DNA of 64,000 bases from JBBQNY01 sp038255255 (GTDB taxonomy: Bacteria; Pseudomonadota; Gammaproteobacteria; Xanthomonadales; Ahniellaceae), in NCBI GenBank assembly GCA_038255255.1, contig JBBSLL010000005.1, positions 77,131 through 141,130 of the forward strand. Reading direction: 5' to 3'. The notes beneath the pieces were generated by a model. That model saw only the letters and a program-made list of their open reading frames with translations. It was not told the origin of the DNA and did not search any database. Below are positions 38,660 to 47,816 of the stretch, piece by piece (position 1 is the first letter of the stretch; every line of letters starts with the position of its first letter). Position numbers and translations under genes: made by a program.

Positions 38660-39643
38660 CTACCAGCGCAGTTGCGCGATTCGGCCGTCGCTGCCGACGG
38701 CGAGCACCAACGCGCCGTTCGCAGAACCGTCCACGGCCGCGAATGAAGCTTCCGAGAAAGTCGAAGTGTGATCGCCGCGACGATCGGTGAGTGCGCTGCC
38801 GTCCTTGCCGACACTGACCCACTGCACGCGCCCGTCGCGCCGCAACGCCGTGCGATCGACCGCGCCCAGCTGCGCCAGTTGGGTTGCTACCGTTGCATCA
38901 TCCACGCCGCGCGCCGCGAAACCCGCGTTGCCGCCCTTGAGCAGCAGCCCGACACTCGACGGCGCGATGGCGGCGAGATGCGGCAGCTCGATGTGCCGCC
39001 AGTCCGTTCCGGAGTCGCCGCTCGCGATCATCCGGGCGCTCGAAGCTTCGCCTGCCGCGAATGCGATGCGTCCGTTGCCGGTCGCCGCCAGGCAATTCTG
39101 CCCGTCGCCGATGACGCGTTCGGAACCGCGCGCCTCGGGCAGCGATGCCTTCGCGACGCGCTTCCAGGTGCGCCCGCCATCGCGGGTGGCGCGGAGCTGG
39201 AACCGGCCGTCGGAGGATTCCCCGAGCGCCACGCCTTGCGCTTCATTCCAGAAGCCCATGCACGCCAGTGCCGGTCGCGATTCGCGCCCCTGGTACTGGA
39301 GTTGCCAGGTTTTCCCGGCGTCCTCGGTGCGATAGATGCGGGAACCGGTCCCCGCACCGGTGGCGAGTACCGTGGCGCTGCGCGAAGAAAAGGCTTCGAT
39401 GTCGCGGAATGAAATGCCATCGGCATCGTCTATACCGACTGCGCGCCACTTGCGGCCGCCGTCGGTGGTGCGAAGCACTACGCCATCGTCGCCCGTTGCC
39501 CACGCGACGCGCGCGTCCACGACGCTGACGTCACGAAGCTGCGCGGCAGTCGGCACGGTTTGCTCATGCCAGCGCGGTCGATCCGCCGCCACCACGCCCG
39601 CCGCAATTCCCAACAGGCCCACCGCAATCAATGTCCGCTTCAT
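38660..39643 (-). CDS. Ycf48-like/BNR-repeat beta-propeller protein, exported
   Basis: The protein has 327 residues from ATG 39643 (MKRTLIAVG); an upstream in-frame ATG is less likely because the signal peptide LIAVGLLGIAAGVVAA starts here. Asp-box-like repeats are visible (LRTTDGGRKWRAV, YRTEDAGKTWQLQ, RATRDGGRTWKRV), giving a sialidase-type or Ycf48-type propeller. Such proteins in heterotrophs often have assembly or binding roles; no catalytic assignment is possible. It is convergent with the sugar dehydrogenase gene across the REP. Confidence 0.75.
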   Translation of the reverse strand: MKRTLIAVGLLGIAAGVVAADRPRWHEQTVPTAAQLRDVSVVDARVAWATGDDGVVLRTTDGGRKWRAVGIDDADGISFRDIEAFSSRSATVLATGAGTGSRIYRTEDAGKTWQLQYQGRESRPALACMGFWNEAQGVALGESSDGRFQLRATRDGGRTWKRVAKASLPEARGSERVIGDGQNCLAATGNGRIAFAAGEASSARMIASGDSGTDWRHIELPHLAAIAPSSVGLLLKGGNAGFAARGVDDATVATQLAQLGAVDRTALRRDGRVQWVSVGKDGSALTDRRGDHTSTFSEASFAAVDGSANGALVLAVGSDGRIAQLRW

Positions 39644-39713
39644 GGTCGTTCCCAACGTTGTCGTGGGACCATCTTGCACGACAAGCACAAACTTGTGAAC
39701 GTGTCATGTCAAT

Positions 39714-39725
39714 TGTCATATGACA
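39714..39725. promoter_or_regulatory. Perfect 12-bp palindrome TGTCATATGACA
   Basis: This perfect palindrome lies 71 bases upstream of the Ycf48-like gene start (minus strand), in the short gap after the SPOR gene. TGTCA half-sites recur next to it (39702-39714). It could be an operator; no known regulator matched with confidence. Confidence 0.35.
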
Positions 39726-39743
39726 GTTGGCAACCATTCAGTT

Positions 39744-40349
39744 TCAGTTGGGCGGTGCTTCCCTGAGCGCGATGGCCTGGATGCCATCGGCGCCGAGCTG
39801 GCGCTTGGCGCCGTCGAGGGCCTGTGCATTGTCGAATGGCCCGACGCGGACCCGGAACCAGGTGGCCCCGTTGATGTTGACTGGCGTCACGCCGGCGCGC
39901 ATGCCGGTCATGGCGAGCTTGGCTTTCATGGTTTCGGCGTCGCCGGAATCGCGGAACGATCCCGCCTGCAGGAAATAGCGCCCGGTAGGGGCCGCAGGCT
40001 CGGCGGGATCGGACGGCGCGGGCACCGGCGCCGCCGCCTGCTCGGTAAGTTCCGCATCCGGGATGACCTGGTCGAGCTCCGGCAGCACCGTATAGAAGTC
40101 GTACTTGGGCTTCGGTGGTTCGGCGGGTTCCGCGGCCACGCCAGGATCGCCGTCGGGGGGCGCGATGGCGGAGGGATTGGGTGAAGGCCCGGAATCGCCG
40201 GCGAAGAAGGGCAGGCGACCGCGAACATCCAGCAGGACCGCGACGACCACGCCCAACAGGATGCTGCCGGCGATCTGCAGCCACGCAGGCCGGAAGCCCT
40301 CATCCCTGCCGTGATACGCGGCTTGCCGCGGAGGTCGCTTGCTGGCCAT
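39744..40349 (-). CDS. SPOR-domain cell-division/envelope protein (FtsN-like)
   Basis: This 201-residue protein has a cytoplasmic basic start (MASKRPPRQ), one transmembrane helix (about 23-42), a proline/alanine-rich periplasmic linker, and a C-terminal SPOR domain beginning RYFLQAGSFRDSGDAETMKAKL and ending WFRVRVGPFDNAQALDGAK. SPOR domains bind denuded septal glycans. Its ATG directly abuts the argS stop, the same order as in many gammaproteobacteria, so it is in the argS operon. It is shorter than E. coli FtsN. Confidence 0.87.
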   Translation of the reverse strand: MASKRPPRQAAYHGRDEGFRPAWLQIAGSILLGVVVAVLLDVRGRLPFFAGDSGPSPNPSAIAPPDGDPGVAAEPAEPPKPKYDFYTVLPELDQVIPDAELTEQAAAPVPAPSDPAEPAAPTGRYFLQAGSFRDSGDAETMKAKLAMTGMRAGVTPVNINGATWFRVRVGPFDNAQALDGAKRQLGADGIQAIALREAPPN

Positions 40350-42110
40350 CTACATCGTCTCCGGAGCGCTGGCGCCAAGCATGGCGAGTCCACCGGCGAG
40401 CGGTCCCCGCACGGCCTCGCACAGGTAGAGGCGCGCATGGCGCAGTTCGTCTTCCGCACCCAGAATAGGGACGGCGTTGTAAAAACTGTGAAACGAAGCC
40501 GCGAGTTCGCGCAACGCTGCGAACACGATCTGCGGCGACCGGCCCTGCGCCGCAGCGCTCAGCGCCTCGGGCCAGTGCAGGAGCCAATCGAGCAATTCGC
40601 GCTCCTGCGGCTCCAACAGCCTCGCGGCGGCGGCTTCGCCTCGCGTTGCATCGTAGTCCAGCCCCTTTTCGCGCAGCTGCCTGAACAAGGCGCAGATCCG
40701 TGCGTGCGCGTACTGCACGTAGTAGACGGGATTGTCGTTGGATTGCGAACGCGCGAGATCGAGATCGAAATCCAGGTGCTGCTCGTGGCTGCGCAGCACG
40801 TAGAAGCAGCGGGCCGCGTCGCGGCCGACGTCTTCGCGCAACTGCCGCAACGTGACGAACGAGCCGGCGCGCGTGGACATCTGCACGCGTTGGCCGTTCT
40901 CGAACAGGATGGCGAATTGCACAAGCAGGACTTCGACGCGCGCAGGATCGAGCCCGAGACCCAGTGCTGCGGCCTTGAGCCTGGCCACGTAGCCATGGTG
41001 ATCGGCGCCGAGCACGTAGATGGCGCGACCGTAGCCCCGTTCGAGCTTGTCGAGCAGGTAGGCGATGTCGGAGGCGAAGTAGGTCGTCGCGCCGTTCTCG
41101 CGGACGACCACCCGGTCCTTGTCGTCGCCGAACGTGGTCGCGCGGAACCAGAGCGCGCCGCCGTCCTCGAACATGTGTCCCGCTTCGCGCAACCGCGCGA
41201 CGGCGCGATCGATGGCGCCCGAAGTGGCCAACGATTTTTCGGAGAACCAGCGGTCCATTTGAACGCCGAAGCCTTCCAGGTCGTCGCGGATGTCTGCGAT
41301 GCACTCGGAAAGGCCGGCGTCGTGGAGCCGTGCGTACGCCTCGTCCCCGAGCAGAACCCGCGCGCGCGCGATCAGCGCATCGACATGCGCCTCCTTGTCG
41401 CCGCCCTGCGCCTCGTCCGCGGGCACCCCCTCGAACAGCGCGGACGCTGCGACACGCAGGCCCTCGCCGTGCGCCGTGCGCAATCGCGCCGCGATGTCAT
41501 TGACGTAGTCCCCGCGGTATCCATTGTCGGGAAAGCGCACCGCCTCGCCAGACTGCTCGAGGTACCGGAGCCATACGCTGACGGCGAGGATGTCCATCTG
41601 CCGGCCGGCATCGTTGACGTAGTACTCGCGCTCGACGCGGTGCCCGGCAGCCTCGAGGAGGTTCGCCAGGCTCGCTCCGTAGGCCGCGCCACGTCCATGC
41701 CCGACATGCAGCGGCCCGTTCGGGTTTGCCGAGACGAATTCGACGAGCAGGGGCTCCTGCGAGTTCGCCGGCGCAAAACCGTAGCGCCCGCCGAGGGCAT
41801 GCGCCTCGCAGAGCGCTGCCACCCTCACTGACGGATCCAGCCGGAAGTTGATGAAGCCAGGCCCGGCGATCTCCACGGCTGTCACGTGGGCCGAAGGCTT
41901 GATGTTTGCCACCAGCGCCTGCGCGATGGCGCGCGGATTGCGGCCGACCGCCTTGCCCAGCAGGAGCGCCGCGTTGCTCGCGAAGTCGCCGTGCATCGGG
42001 TTCCTGGCACGTTCGATGACGAAGCCGGGAACGGCGTCGATCGCGAGCTCGCCGGACTCGCGCAGGGCGGCGATCGAGTCGAGCAGGAGTTCCTCGAGGT
42101 GTGCTTTCAC
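40350..42110 (-). CDS. argS: Arginyl-tRNA synthetase
   Basis: The protein has 586 residues from GTG 42110 (KAHLEELLLDSIAAL), chosen because the N-terminal Add-1 domain starts here; the frame is open further upstream without similarity. The class I HIGH motif is NPNGPLHVGHGRG; the KMSKS-like lysine site is degenerate, as usual in ArgRS (VQMSTRAGSFV). The C-terminal anticodon domain includes NDNPVYYVQYAHARI. The SPOR gene follows immediately. Confidence 0.95.
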   Translation of the reverse strand: MKAHLEELLLDSIAALRESGELAIDAVPGFVIERARNPMHGDFASNAALLLGKAVGRNPRAIAQALVANIKPSAHVTAVEIAGPGFINFRLDPSVRVAALCEAHALGGRYGFAPANSQEPLLVEFVSANPNGPLHVGHGRGAAYGASLANLLEAAGHRVEREYYVNDAGRQMDILAVSVWLRYLEQSGEAVRFPDNGYRGDYVNDIAARLRTAHGEGLRVAASALFEGVPADEAQGGDKEAHVDALIARARVLLGDEAYARLHDAGLSECIADIRDDLEGFGVQMDRWFSEKSLATSGAIDRAVARLREAGHMFEDGGALWFRATTFGDDKDRVVVRENGATTYFASDIAYLLDKLERGYGRAIYVLGADHHGYVARLKAAALGLGLDPARVEVLLVQFAILFENGQRVQMSTRAGSFVTLRQLREDVGRDAARCFYVLRSHEQHLDFDLDLARSQSNDNPVYYVQYAHARICALFRQLREKGLDYDATRGEAAAARLLEPQERELLDWLLHWPEALSAAAQGRSPQIVFAALRELAASFHSFYNAVPILGAEDELRHARLYLCEAVRGPLAGGLAMLGASAPETM

Positions 42111-42208
42111 GGGCGGTCGTTTGGCGGCATGACCGCATAGTTTAGGCCGGAAGGGCGCGGGGCCGGCATGCGCTGGCTGAAACACCCTTTCGTCGGACGC
42201 GGGGCCGC

Positions 42209-42225
42209 GCAGGAACGGTTCCTGC
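42209..42225. promoter_or_regulatory. Perfect 17-base inverted repeat between argS and the TonB receptor
   Basis: GCAGGAAC-G-GTTCCTGC lies 110 bases upstream of the receptor ATG. With no T tract it looks more like an operator than a terminator. The 224-base divergent gap otherwise shows a weak CATAGA box near 42264. Confidence 0.4.
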
Positions 42226-42334
42226 CGGCAGGTCACAAAACTGCAACTGCGCGGACATAGAGTCGCGTCCACGAAATTCCGGCCCGGCGCCCTCTGCGCC
42301 GCCGCGACGCATCACCAAAGCCTGGATCCAAACG

Positions 42335-45331
42335 ATGAAGCCATCCACACGCCGCCTCGCCCCGCTGGCGCTCGCGATGCTCGCTGCGTTCAACGTCCAT
42401 GCCAAACCCGCTGCGGTGTGGGTCTACGTGTACGAGCAAGCCAAGCCGCAGGCAGCCATTGCACTGGAAGTGGACGACAAGGCGGCGGGAACGACCGCGG
42501 CCAATGGCGCGGTGGGCACCAGCGCCGAACCCGGCACGCGCACTTTCACGCTCAAGCGCGGCAACGACGAGTTGCTCGAGTTCGATCTCGAGCTGGCCGA
42601 CGGCGAAGAAGTGCAGGTCTCCGCGGCGCTGACGCCAGGCCGCGCGCCGATTTACACGGTTCGCAGCAATCTCAAGGGCGAAAAGACGATCGATCTGGCC
42701 CCGCCCGCTGCAGCGCCGTCCGCGGTGGCCCCTGCGGGCGTGACGCCGGACGGTGCCCAGGTCCTGTCCGAAGTTGCCGTCGTCGACGACACGCCGGAGT
42801 CAGAGACCACGCTGCAGGGTGTCACGGTCACGGGCCAGACGCAGCGTCTGGACGACCAGGCCGCCTACCAGGACGAGCGCCGCGCCAGTGCGCAGGTGTC
42901 CGAAACGCTTTCCACGGAACAGATTTCGCGCGCCGGCGACTCGGACTCGGGCGCTGCGCTCAAGCGCGTGACAGGCCTGTCGCTCGTCGACGGAAAATAC
43001 GTTTACGTGCGCGGGCTAGGCGAGCGCTACTCCAGCGTGCTGCTCAATGGCGCGCAGATCCCCAGCCCCGACCCCACGCGGCGCGTCGTCCCGCTCGATC
43101 TTTTCCCGACCGAGATGCTGGAAGGCGTGGTCGTGCAGAAGAGCTATTCGCCTGATATGCCCGGTGAATTCGGCGGCGGCACCATCCAGCTGCGCACCCG
43201 CGCAGTACCCGACAAGCCATTCGCCAAAGTTTCGTTGGGCCTCGGCTGGGTCGATGGCACGACGTTCGATGACGGCTTGCGCCATGACGGCGGCAATCGC
43301 GACTGGACCGGATATGACGATGGCGCCCGCGAGCTTCCGGCGTCGATCGCGGCGGCGATCGCCGGTGGTGGCCAGATCACCCCGCAGACGCCCTTCAATC
43401 CGGACGGATTCACCCCGGCGGAAATCGAGACATTCGGTGAGGATCTCGCGGCAGGAGGCTTCGATACCCGCACCGATCCGCTGCCGCCCAATGGCACGTT
43501 TGCCGCCGCCGTGGGCAACGGCTGGGACATCTTCAACGACATGCGTTTCGGCGTGCTCGCCGCGCTTCGCTATGACCACAAGTGGGACAACACGCTGGAC
43601 GAGCAGCGCCGCGTGTTCGCGGTGCAGGACGAGTCCACGCTCGTTCCCAGCCGCGAGTTCGAACGCGACAAGACCGAGCGGGTCATCGAACTCGGCGCGT
43701 TCGTCAACCTCGGGCTCGAGATCAATTCGAACCACAAGCTCGGACTCGCAAATCTCCTGGTACGCCAGACCGAGGATGAAACCCGCATCGATGAAGGATA
43801 TTTCGACGGCGACATCGACCAGCAGACGCGTGTCACCCGCCTCGAGTGGGAAGAAAACGAGCTGCGCACCCACCAGTTGTCGGGCCAGCACTCGTTTCCG
43901 ACGCTGGCGGGCCTCAAGCTCGACTGGCAATACACCCTTTCCAAGGCCGGGCGCGAAGCGCCGTTCACCCGCGACTACCGATTCGACCTCGACCAGAACA
44001 GCGGCGACTTCCAATTTTCGACCGGCTCGAGCAGCAACCAGATTTCATTCTCGACGCTCGACGACGATGCCGACGAATACCAGTTGCGCGGCGAGCTGCC
44101 GCTGGTGTTCGGCGACAACTACGTGACACTCAGTGCCGGCGGCAGCGTGCTCGACCGCGACCGCGAATCCGAGATCCGGCGCTTCCAGTATCTCGCTGGC
44201 GGTCCGATCGCAAGCGATCCCAACGTGCGCTCGCGCGACGGACTCGACGCGATTCTCACGCCGGCCACGATTGGCTCCGACGGCTTCTTCCTGCGCGAGG
44301 TCACGCGCGGCACCGACAACTACGTCGCCGACCAGAAGCTCGACGCAGCATTCCTGGCGGCTGACGTGTCGCTCGGGGAGAAGTGGCGGTTCGCGGTCGG
44401 CGCCCGTCGCGAAGACAACGAGCAGAACGTGACCACGTTCTCGCTCAACCCTGCGGATGCCCCGCTGGTGTCGACCATTGCGGAAACCGACTGGCTGCCT
44501 TCGCTCGCGGTGACCTGGCTGCGGACCGACGACTCGCAGTGGCGGTTCGCGTACGCCGAAACGCTGTCCCGCCCGGACTTCCGGGAGCTGTCCGCTTCGC
44601 CCTTCACCGAGCCGCTGCTGGATGTGGAGGCCATCGGCAACCCCGACCTCGTGCAGACCGAGATCCAGAACGTGGATCTCCGCTACGAGTACTACTTTTC
44701 GCCCACCGAGATTTTCGCGGCCTCGCTTTTCTACAAGAAGTTCAAGACGCCGATCGAGCGCATCACCATTCCGGGAACCCTGGACGTGGTTTCGTTCGCC
44801 AACGCGGATGGCGCCACCAACTACGGCGCAGAAATCGAAGTATTCAAGTACTTCGATTTCATGGCGGACACGTGGCTTGGCCGCAGGTTCGGCGAGGAGT
44901 TCTCGTGGGAGAGCTTCTTCATCGGCGCGAACTATGCCTGGATCGATTCAGAGATCGAACTCGGCGAGAGCCAGTCGATCCAGACGAACGAGGTCAGGCC
45001 ATTGCAGGGCCAGTCGCGGTACCTCGTGAACCTGCAGCTCGGCTACCAGAGCCCGGCAGGCGATCGGGAAGCCACGCTCCTCTTCAACCGGTTCGGCCGC
45101 CGGATATCGCAGGTCGGAACGTCCGGGGCTCCGGACATCTACGAGGAAAGCGTGAACCAGCTCGACTTCGTGTACTCGCACAACTTTGCGCCGGACTGGG
45201 CGTGGAAGCTCCGCCTGCGCAACCTGCTCGACCCGAACGTCGAGTACTCGCAGGGCGGCCTGGTCACGCGCGAGTTCAAGCGCGGTCGCGAAGTCCTCGT
45301 CACCCTCGAATGGCGGCCCTCGTTCGATTAG
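42335..45331 (+). CDS. TonB-dependent outer-membrane receptor
   Basis: This 998-residue protein has a signal peptide (LALAMLAAFNVHA), an N-terminal beta-rich domain of about 120 residues, then a TonB-box-like segment (TTLQGVTVTGQ, about 158-168), a plug domain (GDSDSGAALKRVTGLSLVDGKYVYVRGLGERYSS), and a long beta-barrel ending VLVTLEWRPSFD. The FGGGTIQLRTR region is typical of large receptors of the Oar/carbohydrate-type group. The ligand is unknown. The ArsR-type gene follows after nine bases and a secreted protein gene comes next, so the three may form one uptake unit. Confidence 0.9.
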   Translation: MKPSTRRLAPLALAMLAAFNVHAKPAAVWVYVYEQAKPQAAIALEVDDKAAGTTAANGAVGTSAEPGTRTFTLKRGNDELLEFDLELADGEEVQVSAALTPGRAPIYTVRSNLKGEKTIDLAPPAAAPSAVAPAGVTPDGAQVLSEVAVVDDTPESETTLQGVTVTGQTQRLDDQAAYQDERRASAQVSETLSTEQISRAGDSDSGAALKRVTGLSLVDGKYVYVRGLGERYSSVLLNGAQIPSPDPTRRVVPLDLFPTEMLEGVVVQKSYSPDMPGEFGGGTIQLRTRAVPDKPFAKVSLGLGWVDGTTFDDGLRHDGGNRDWTGYDDGARELPASIAAAIAGGGQITPQTPFNPDGFTPAEIETFGEDLAAGGFDTRTDPLPPNGTFAAAVGNGWDIFNDMRFGVLAALRYDHKWDNTLDEQRRVFAVQDESTLVPSREFERDKTERVIELGAFVNLGLEINSNHKLGLANLLVRQTEDETRIDEGYFDGDIDQQTRVTRLEWEENELRTHQLSGQHSFPTLAGLKLDWQYTLSKAGREAPFTRDYRFDLDQNSGDFQFSTGSSSNQISFSTLDDDADEYQLRGELPLVFGDNYVTLSAGGSVLDRDRESEIRRFQYLAGGPIASDPNVRSRDGLDAILTPATIGSDGFFLREVTRGTDNYVADQKLDAAFLAADVSLGEKWRFAVGARREDNEQNVTTFSLNPADAPLVSTIAETDWLPSLAVTWLRTDDSQWRFAYAETLSRPDFRELSASPFTEPLLDVEAIGNPDLVQTEIQNVDLRYEYYFSPTEIFAASLFYKKFKTPIERITIPGTLDVVSFANADGATNYGAEIEVFKYFDFMADTWLGRRFGEEFSWESFFIGANYAWIDSEIELGESQSIQTNEVRPLQGQSRYLVNLQLGYQSPAGDREATLLFNRFGRRISQVGTSGAPDIYEESVNQLDFVYSHNFAPDWAWKLRLRNLLDPNVEYSQGGLVTREFKRGREVLVTLEWRPSFD

Positions 45332-45340
45332 GCGCTGCCC

Positions 45341-45754
45341 GTGAATTCGGTCACAGCTGACATTGTTGAGGCGCGTGCGGTTCCGCAGCGGTGGTTGAGC
45401 GCCGGGATGACGCAGGAGGACGGGCTCTACGCGCTCGGCGCGCTGGCGCACCCGGTGCGCCTCGAGATCTTCCAATGGCTGGTGCACCACGAACCTGCTT
45501 TCGTCTCCTTGCGCGACATCGGACAGTTCTTCGGCCTGCGGCCGGCGTCGTTGTCTTCCTACCTTGCCGCACTCACTCGTGCCGGGCTCATCTATGCCGT
45601 CGGCGTGGATGACGACCGGCGTTATCGGGCCTGCATCGCCAGCATCGCAGGCCTGGCAGGATTCCTCACAGCCGGTTGTTGCAAAGGCGAAACGGACTTG
45701 TGCAACTCCGCGAACGACGCACCGGCTCCGGGTTGCGATAACGAAGTCGTCTAG
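45341..45754 (+). CDS. ArsR-family winged-helix regulator
   Basis: The protein has 137 residues from GTG 45341; ATG 45407 is a possible shorter start. The winged helix reads LGALAHPVRLEIFQWLVHH...SLRDIGQFFGLRPASLSSYLAALTRAGLI. The C-terminal CCKGETDLC cluster resembles the metal- or arsenite-binding cysteines of ArsR proteins of the CCxGxPxxC type. No arsenic genes are adjacent; instead it follows a TonB receptor by nine bases. The inducer is therefore open: a metal(loid) or a redox signal. Confidence 0.8.
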   Translation: MNSVTADIVEARAVPQRWLSAGMTQEDGLYALGALAHPVRLEIFQWLVHHEPAFVSLRDIGQFFGLRPASLSSYLAALTRAGLIYAVGVDDDRRYRACIASIAGLAGFLTAGCCKGETDLCNSANDAPAPGCDNEVV

Positions 45755-45883
45755 CGGTCCGCGCGCGGCGGTTGCAACAAATCTGTAGCCGGGCGCAACC
45801 GGAATTGTCATGTGCCGGAATTACGGTGGCGTCATCGCGCTGGGTATGCCGCGTGGTCCCCCACTTCCGTCCGGAGTTACAAC

Positions 45884-47611
45884 ATGCTGCAGACTCGCAG
45901 ACTCGCCCTCGCCATTGCCCTGACATTCGCAGGCGGTGCCGCCCACGCGGTTTCGCTCAACAATTCCTTCGACGGCACCTGGATCAACAACAACGAGAAC
46001 GGCCGTGGCCTGCTCGTCGACGTGGTCCCGACCCCGACCGGCGCAGTGTTCTTCAGCGCGTTCTTCACCTACGACAACGCCGGCAACCCGCAGTGGTTGA
46101 CCATCCAGGAAGATTTCGTGGAAGGCCAGAGCGTGGCCCCCGCGGTCAAGGTGCGTCGCTTCAACGGTGGCAACTTCGGCCTGCCGTTCGTGCCGCCCAA
46201 CCCGGCGATGGGTACCGAAGTCGGCACCATGCGCATGACCATCAACTCCTGCAACAGCATCCGCATGGAGTTCACGCCGAACGCGGCGGCCAATGGTTTG
46301 CCGGCGACCACGTTCAATTTCACGCAGTTCATCCCGAGCGCGAGTTGCGGCAACCCCGCGCCGTTCACCTCCTGCCCGGCGGGAACCGCCGCGGTGGCGG
46401 GCCAGAACGCGACCTGCGTGCTCTCGGGCAACATCCTCACCGACGTCCGCCTGCCGAGCAACGCGACCTATTTGATCGACGGCAAGGTCCAGGTCGGTCT
46501 GCCGCTCAACGCACCGGCCCCGGCGTTCGGCACGCTGACCATCGATCCGGGCACGGTCATCCGCGGCCGCGGCGGCTCTTCTGACTACATGGTGGTCAAT
46601 CCGGGCTCGAAGATCTTCGCGAATGGCACTGCCAGCGCGCCGATCATCTTCGACGGTCCGACCAACACGCCCGGCTCGTGGGCAGGTCTGTTCCTTGCCG
46701 GACGCGCGCCGGTCAACCGCGCGGCCACCCCGGGTGGCAGCATCGCGTTCGAAGCCGATGCCAACATCATCTTCGGCGGCAACGATCCGAACGACTCGTC
46801 GGGCGTGCTCCGCTACGTGCAGATCCGCAATGCGGGCCAGACCATCGCGCCCAACGCCGAGCTCAATAGCCTGACCATGGGCGGTGTCGGCGCGGGCACC
46901 GTGGTTGAACACGTGCAGGCCCACAACGGCACGGACGATGCCTTCGAGATGTTCGGCGGCACGGTCAACGCCAAGTATCTGGTGGCAACCGGGGCCGACG
47001 ATGACAACCTCGACTTCGACTTCGGCTATCGCGGCAAGATCCAGTACGTGTACGTGCGGCAGGATGCAGCCGGCCTCGACACGGCCGACGGCCGAGGCGT
47101 CGAGTCCGACAACACCACGTCCAGCGGCAACTTCGATTCGCTGCCGCGCACCCAGCCACTCGTCGCCAACATGACGGTGCTCGGTGCCGGCGGCATCGAA
47201 GGCATGCGCCTGCGCCGCGGTTCGTCGGGTCGCTACTTCCATAGCGTCATCGGCGGCAATTTCGGCAGTTCGTGCCTGCGCTTCCAGGATGCTGCGACCT
47301 ATAACGCGGTGCAGCCGACCCCGACGACGATCACCGGCAGCCATGTTGCGTGCGCCACCAACTTCCGCGACGACAGCACGGTGGCCAATCCGCCGATCAC
47401 GGTCGCCGCGTGGTACGCAGCGGGTGCCAACAACACCTCGGGTTCCGACGTGAACGCGGTGCTCGACGGCCGCTTCCCGCGCGCCGGCCAGCTCGCCGTG
47501 CCCGCACTCAGCAACGGCGACAGCTTCTTTGAAGCCACCACGTTCAAGGGCGCCTTCGGTTCTTCGACGCAGGACTGGGCGGCAGGCTGGACGGTGCCAG
47601 GCTCGCTCTGA
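45884..47611 (+). CDS. Large secreted protein, beta-rich, unknown function
   Basis: The protein has 575 residues from ATG 45884 with GGAG at 45872-45875. A signal peptide ends near GGAAHA. An N-terminal domain (about 20-140) starts NNSFDGTWINNNENGRG and contains FFTYDNAGNPQWLT, a pattern I have seen as repeated modules in secreted proteins of this order. The rest reads like a parallel beta-helix (GTLTIDPGTVIRGRGG; NGTASAPIIFDGP; SSGVLRYVQIRNAG). Four cysteines lie between the domains. It has no GFE tail. Proximity to the TonB receptor suggests a surface-bound ligand-capture role, which is inference. Confidence 0.7.
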   Translation: MLQTRRLALAIALTFAGGAAHAVSLNNSFDGTWINNNENGRGLLVDVVPTPTGAVFFSAFFTYDNAGNPQWLTIQEDFVEGQSVAPAVKVRRFNGGNFGLPFVPPNPAMGTEVGTMRMTINSCNSIRMEFTPNAAANGLPATTFNFTQFIPSASCGNPAPFTSCPAGTAAVAGQNATCVLSGNILTDVRLPSNATYLIDGKVQVGLPLNAPAPAFGTLTIDPGTVIRGRGGSSDYMVVNPGSKIFANGTASAPIIFDGPTNTPGSWAGLFLAGRAPVNRAATPGGSIAFEADANIIFGGNDPNDSSGVLRYVQIRNAGQTIAPNAELNSLTMGGVGAGTVVEHVQAHNGTDDAFEMFGGTVNAKYLVATGADDDNLDFDFGYRGKIQYVYVRQDAAGLDTADGRGVESDNTTSSGNFDSLPRTQPLVANMTVLGAGGIEGMRLRRGSSGRYFHSVIGGNFGSSCLRFQDAATYNAVQPTPTTITGSHVACATNFRDDSTVANPPITVAAWYAAGANNTSGSDVNAVLDGRFPRAGQLAVPALSNGDSFFEATTFKGAFGSSTQDWAAGWTVPGSL

Positions 47612-47773
47612 ACCCGGATGTCACGATCGCGTTGCGGTCGTGACTATTCGTCACGCCTCGCGGCGGAACTTGCGCCGCGAAGTCGAGTCAGAGAATTACG
47701 CAGCACGCTGCCGCAATCAGCTGCTGCGGGTTTTGCACAACGTGTAGTGTGAGTCTCCAACGATGTGGATCTC

Positions 47774-47807
47774 AAGGCCGGCGCCTCTCCAGCGTCGGCC
47801 TTTTTTT
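47774..47807 (+). terminator. Rho-independent terminator
   Basis: Stem AAGGCCGGCG (47774-47783) pairs with CGTCGGCCTT (47793-47802) with one G-U pair, and the U tract spans 47801-47807. It is oriented for plus-strand transcription and lies 163 bases after the secreted-protein gene, just before the convergent HD-type gene. Confidence 0.85.
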
Positions 47808-47816
47808 GTGTTCGCT

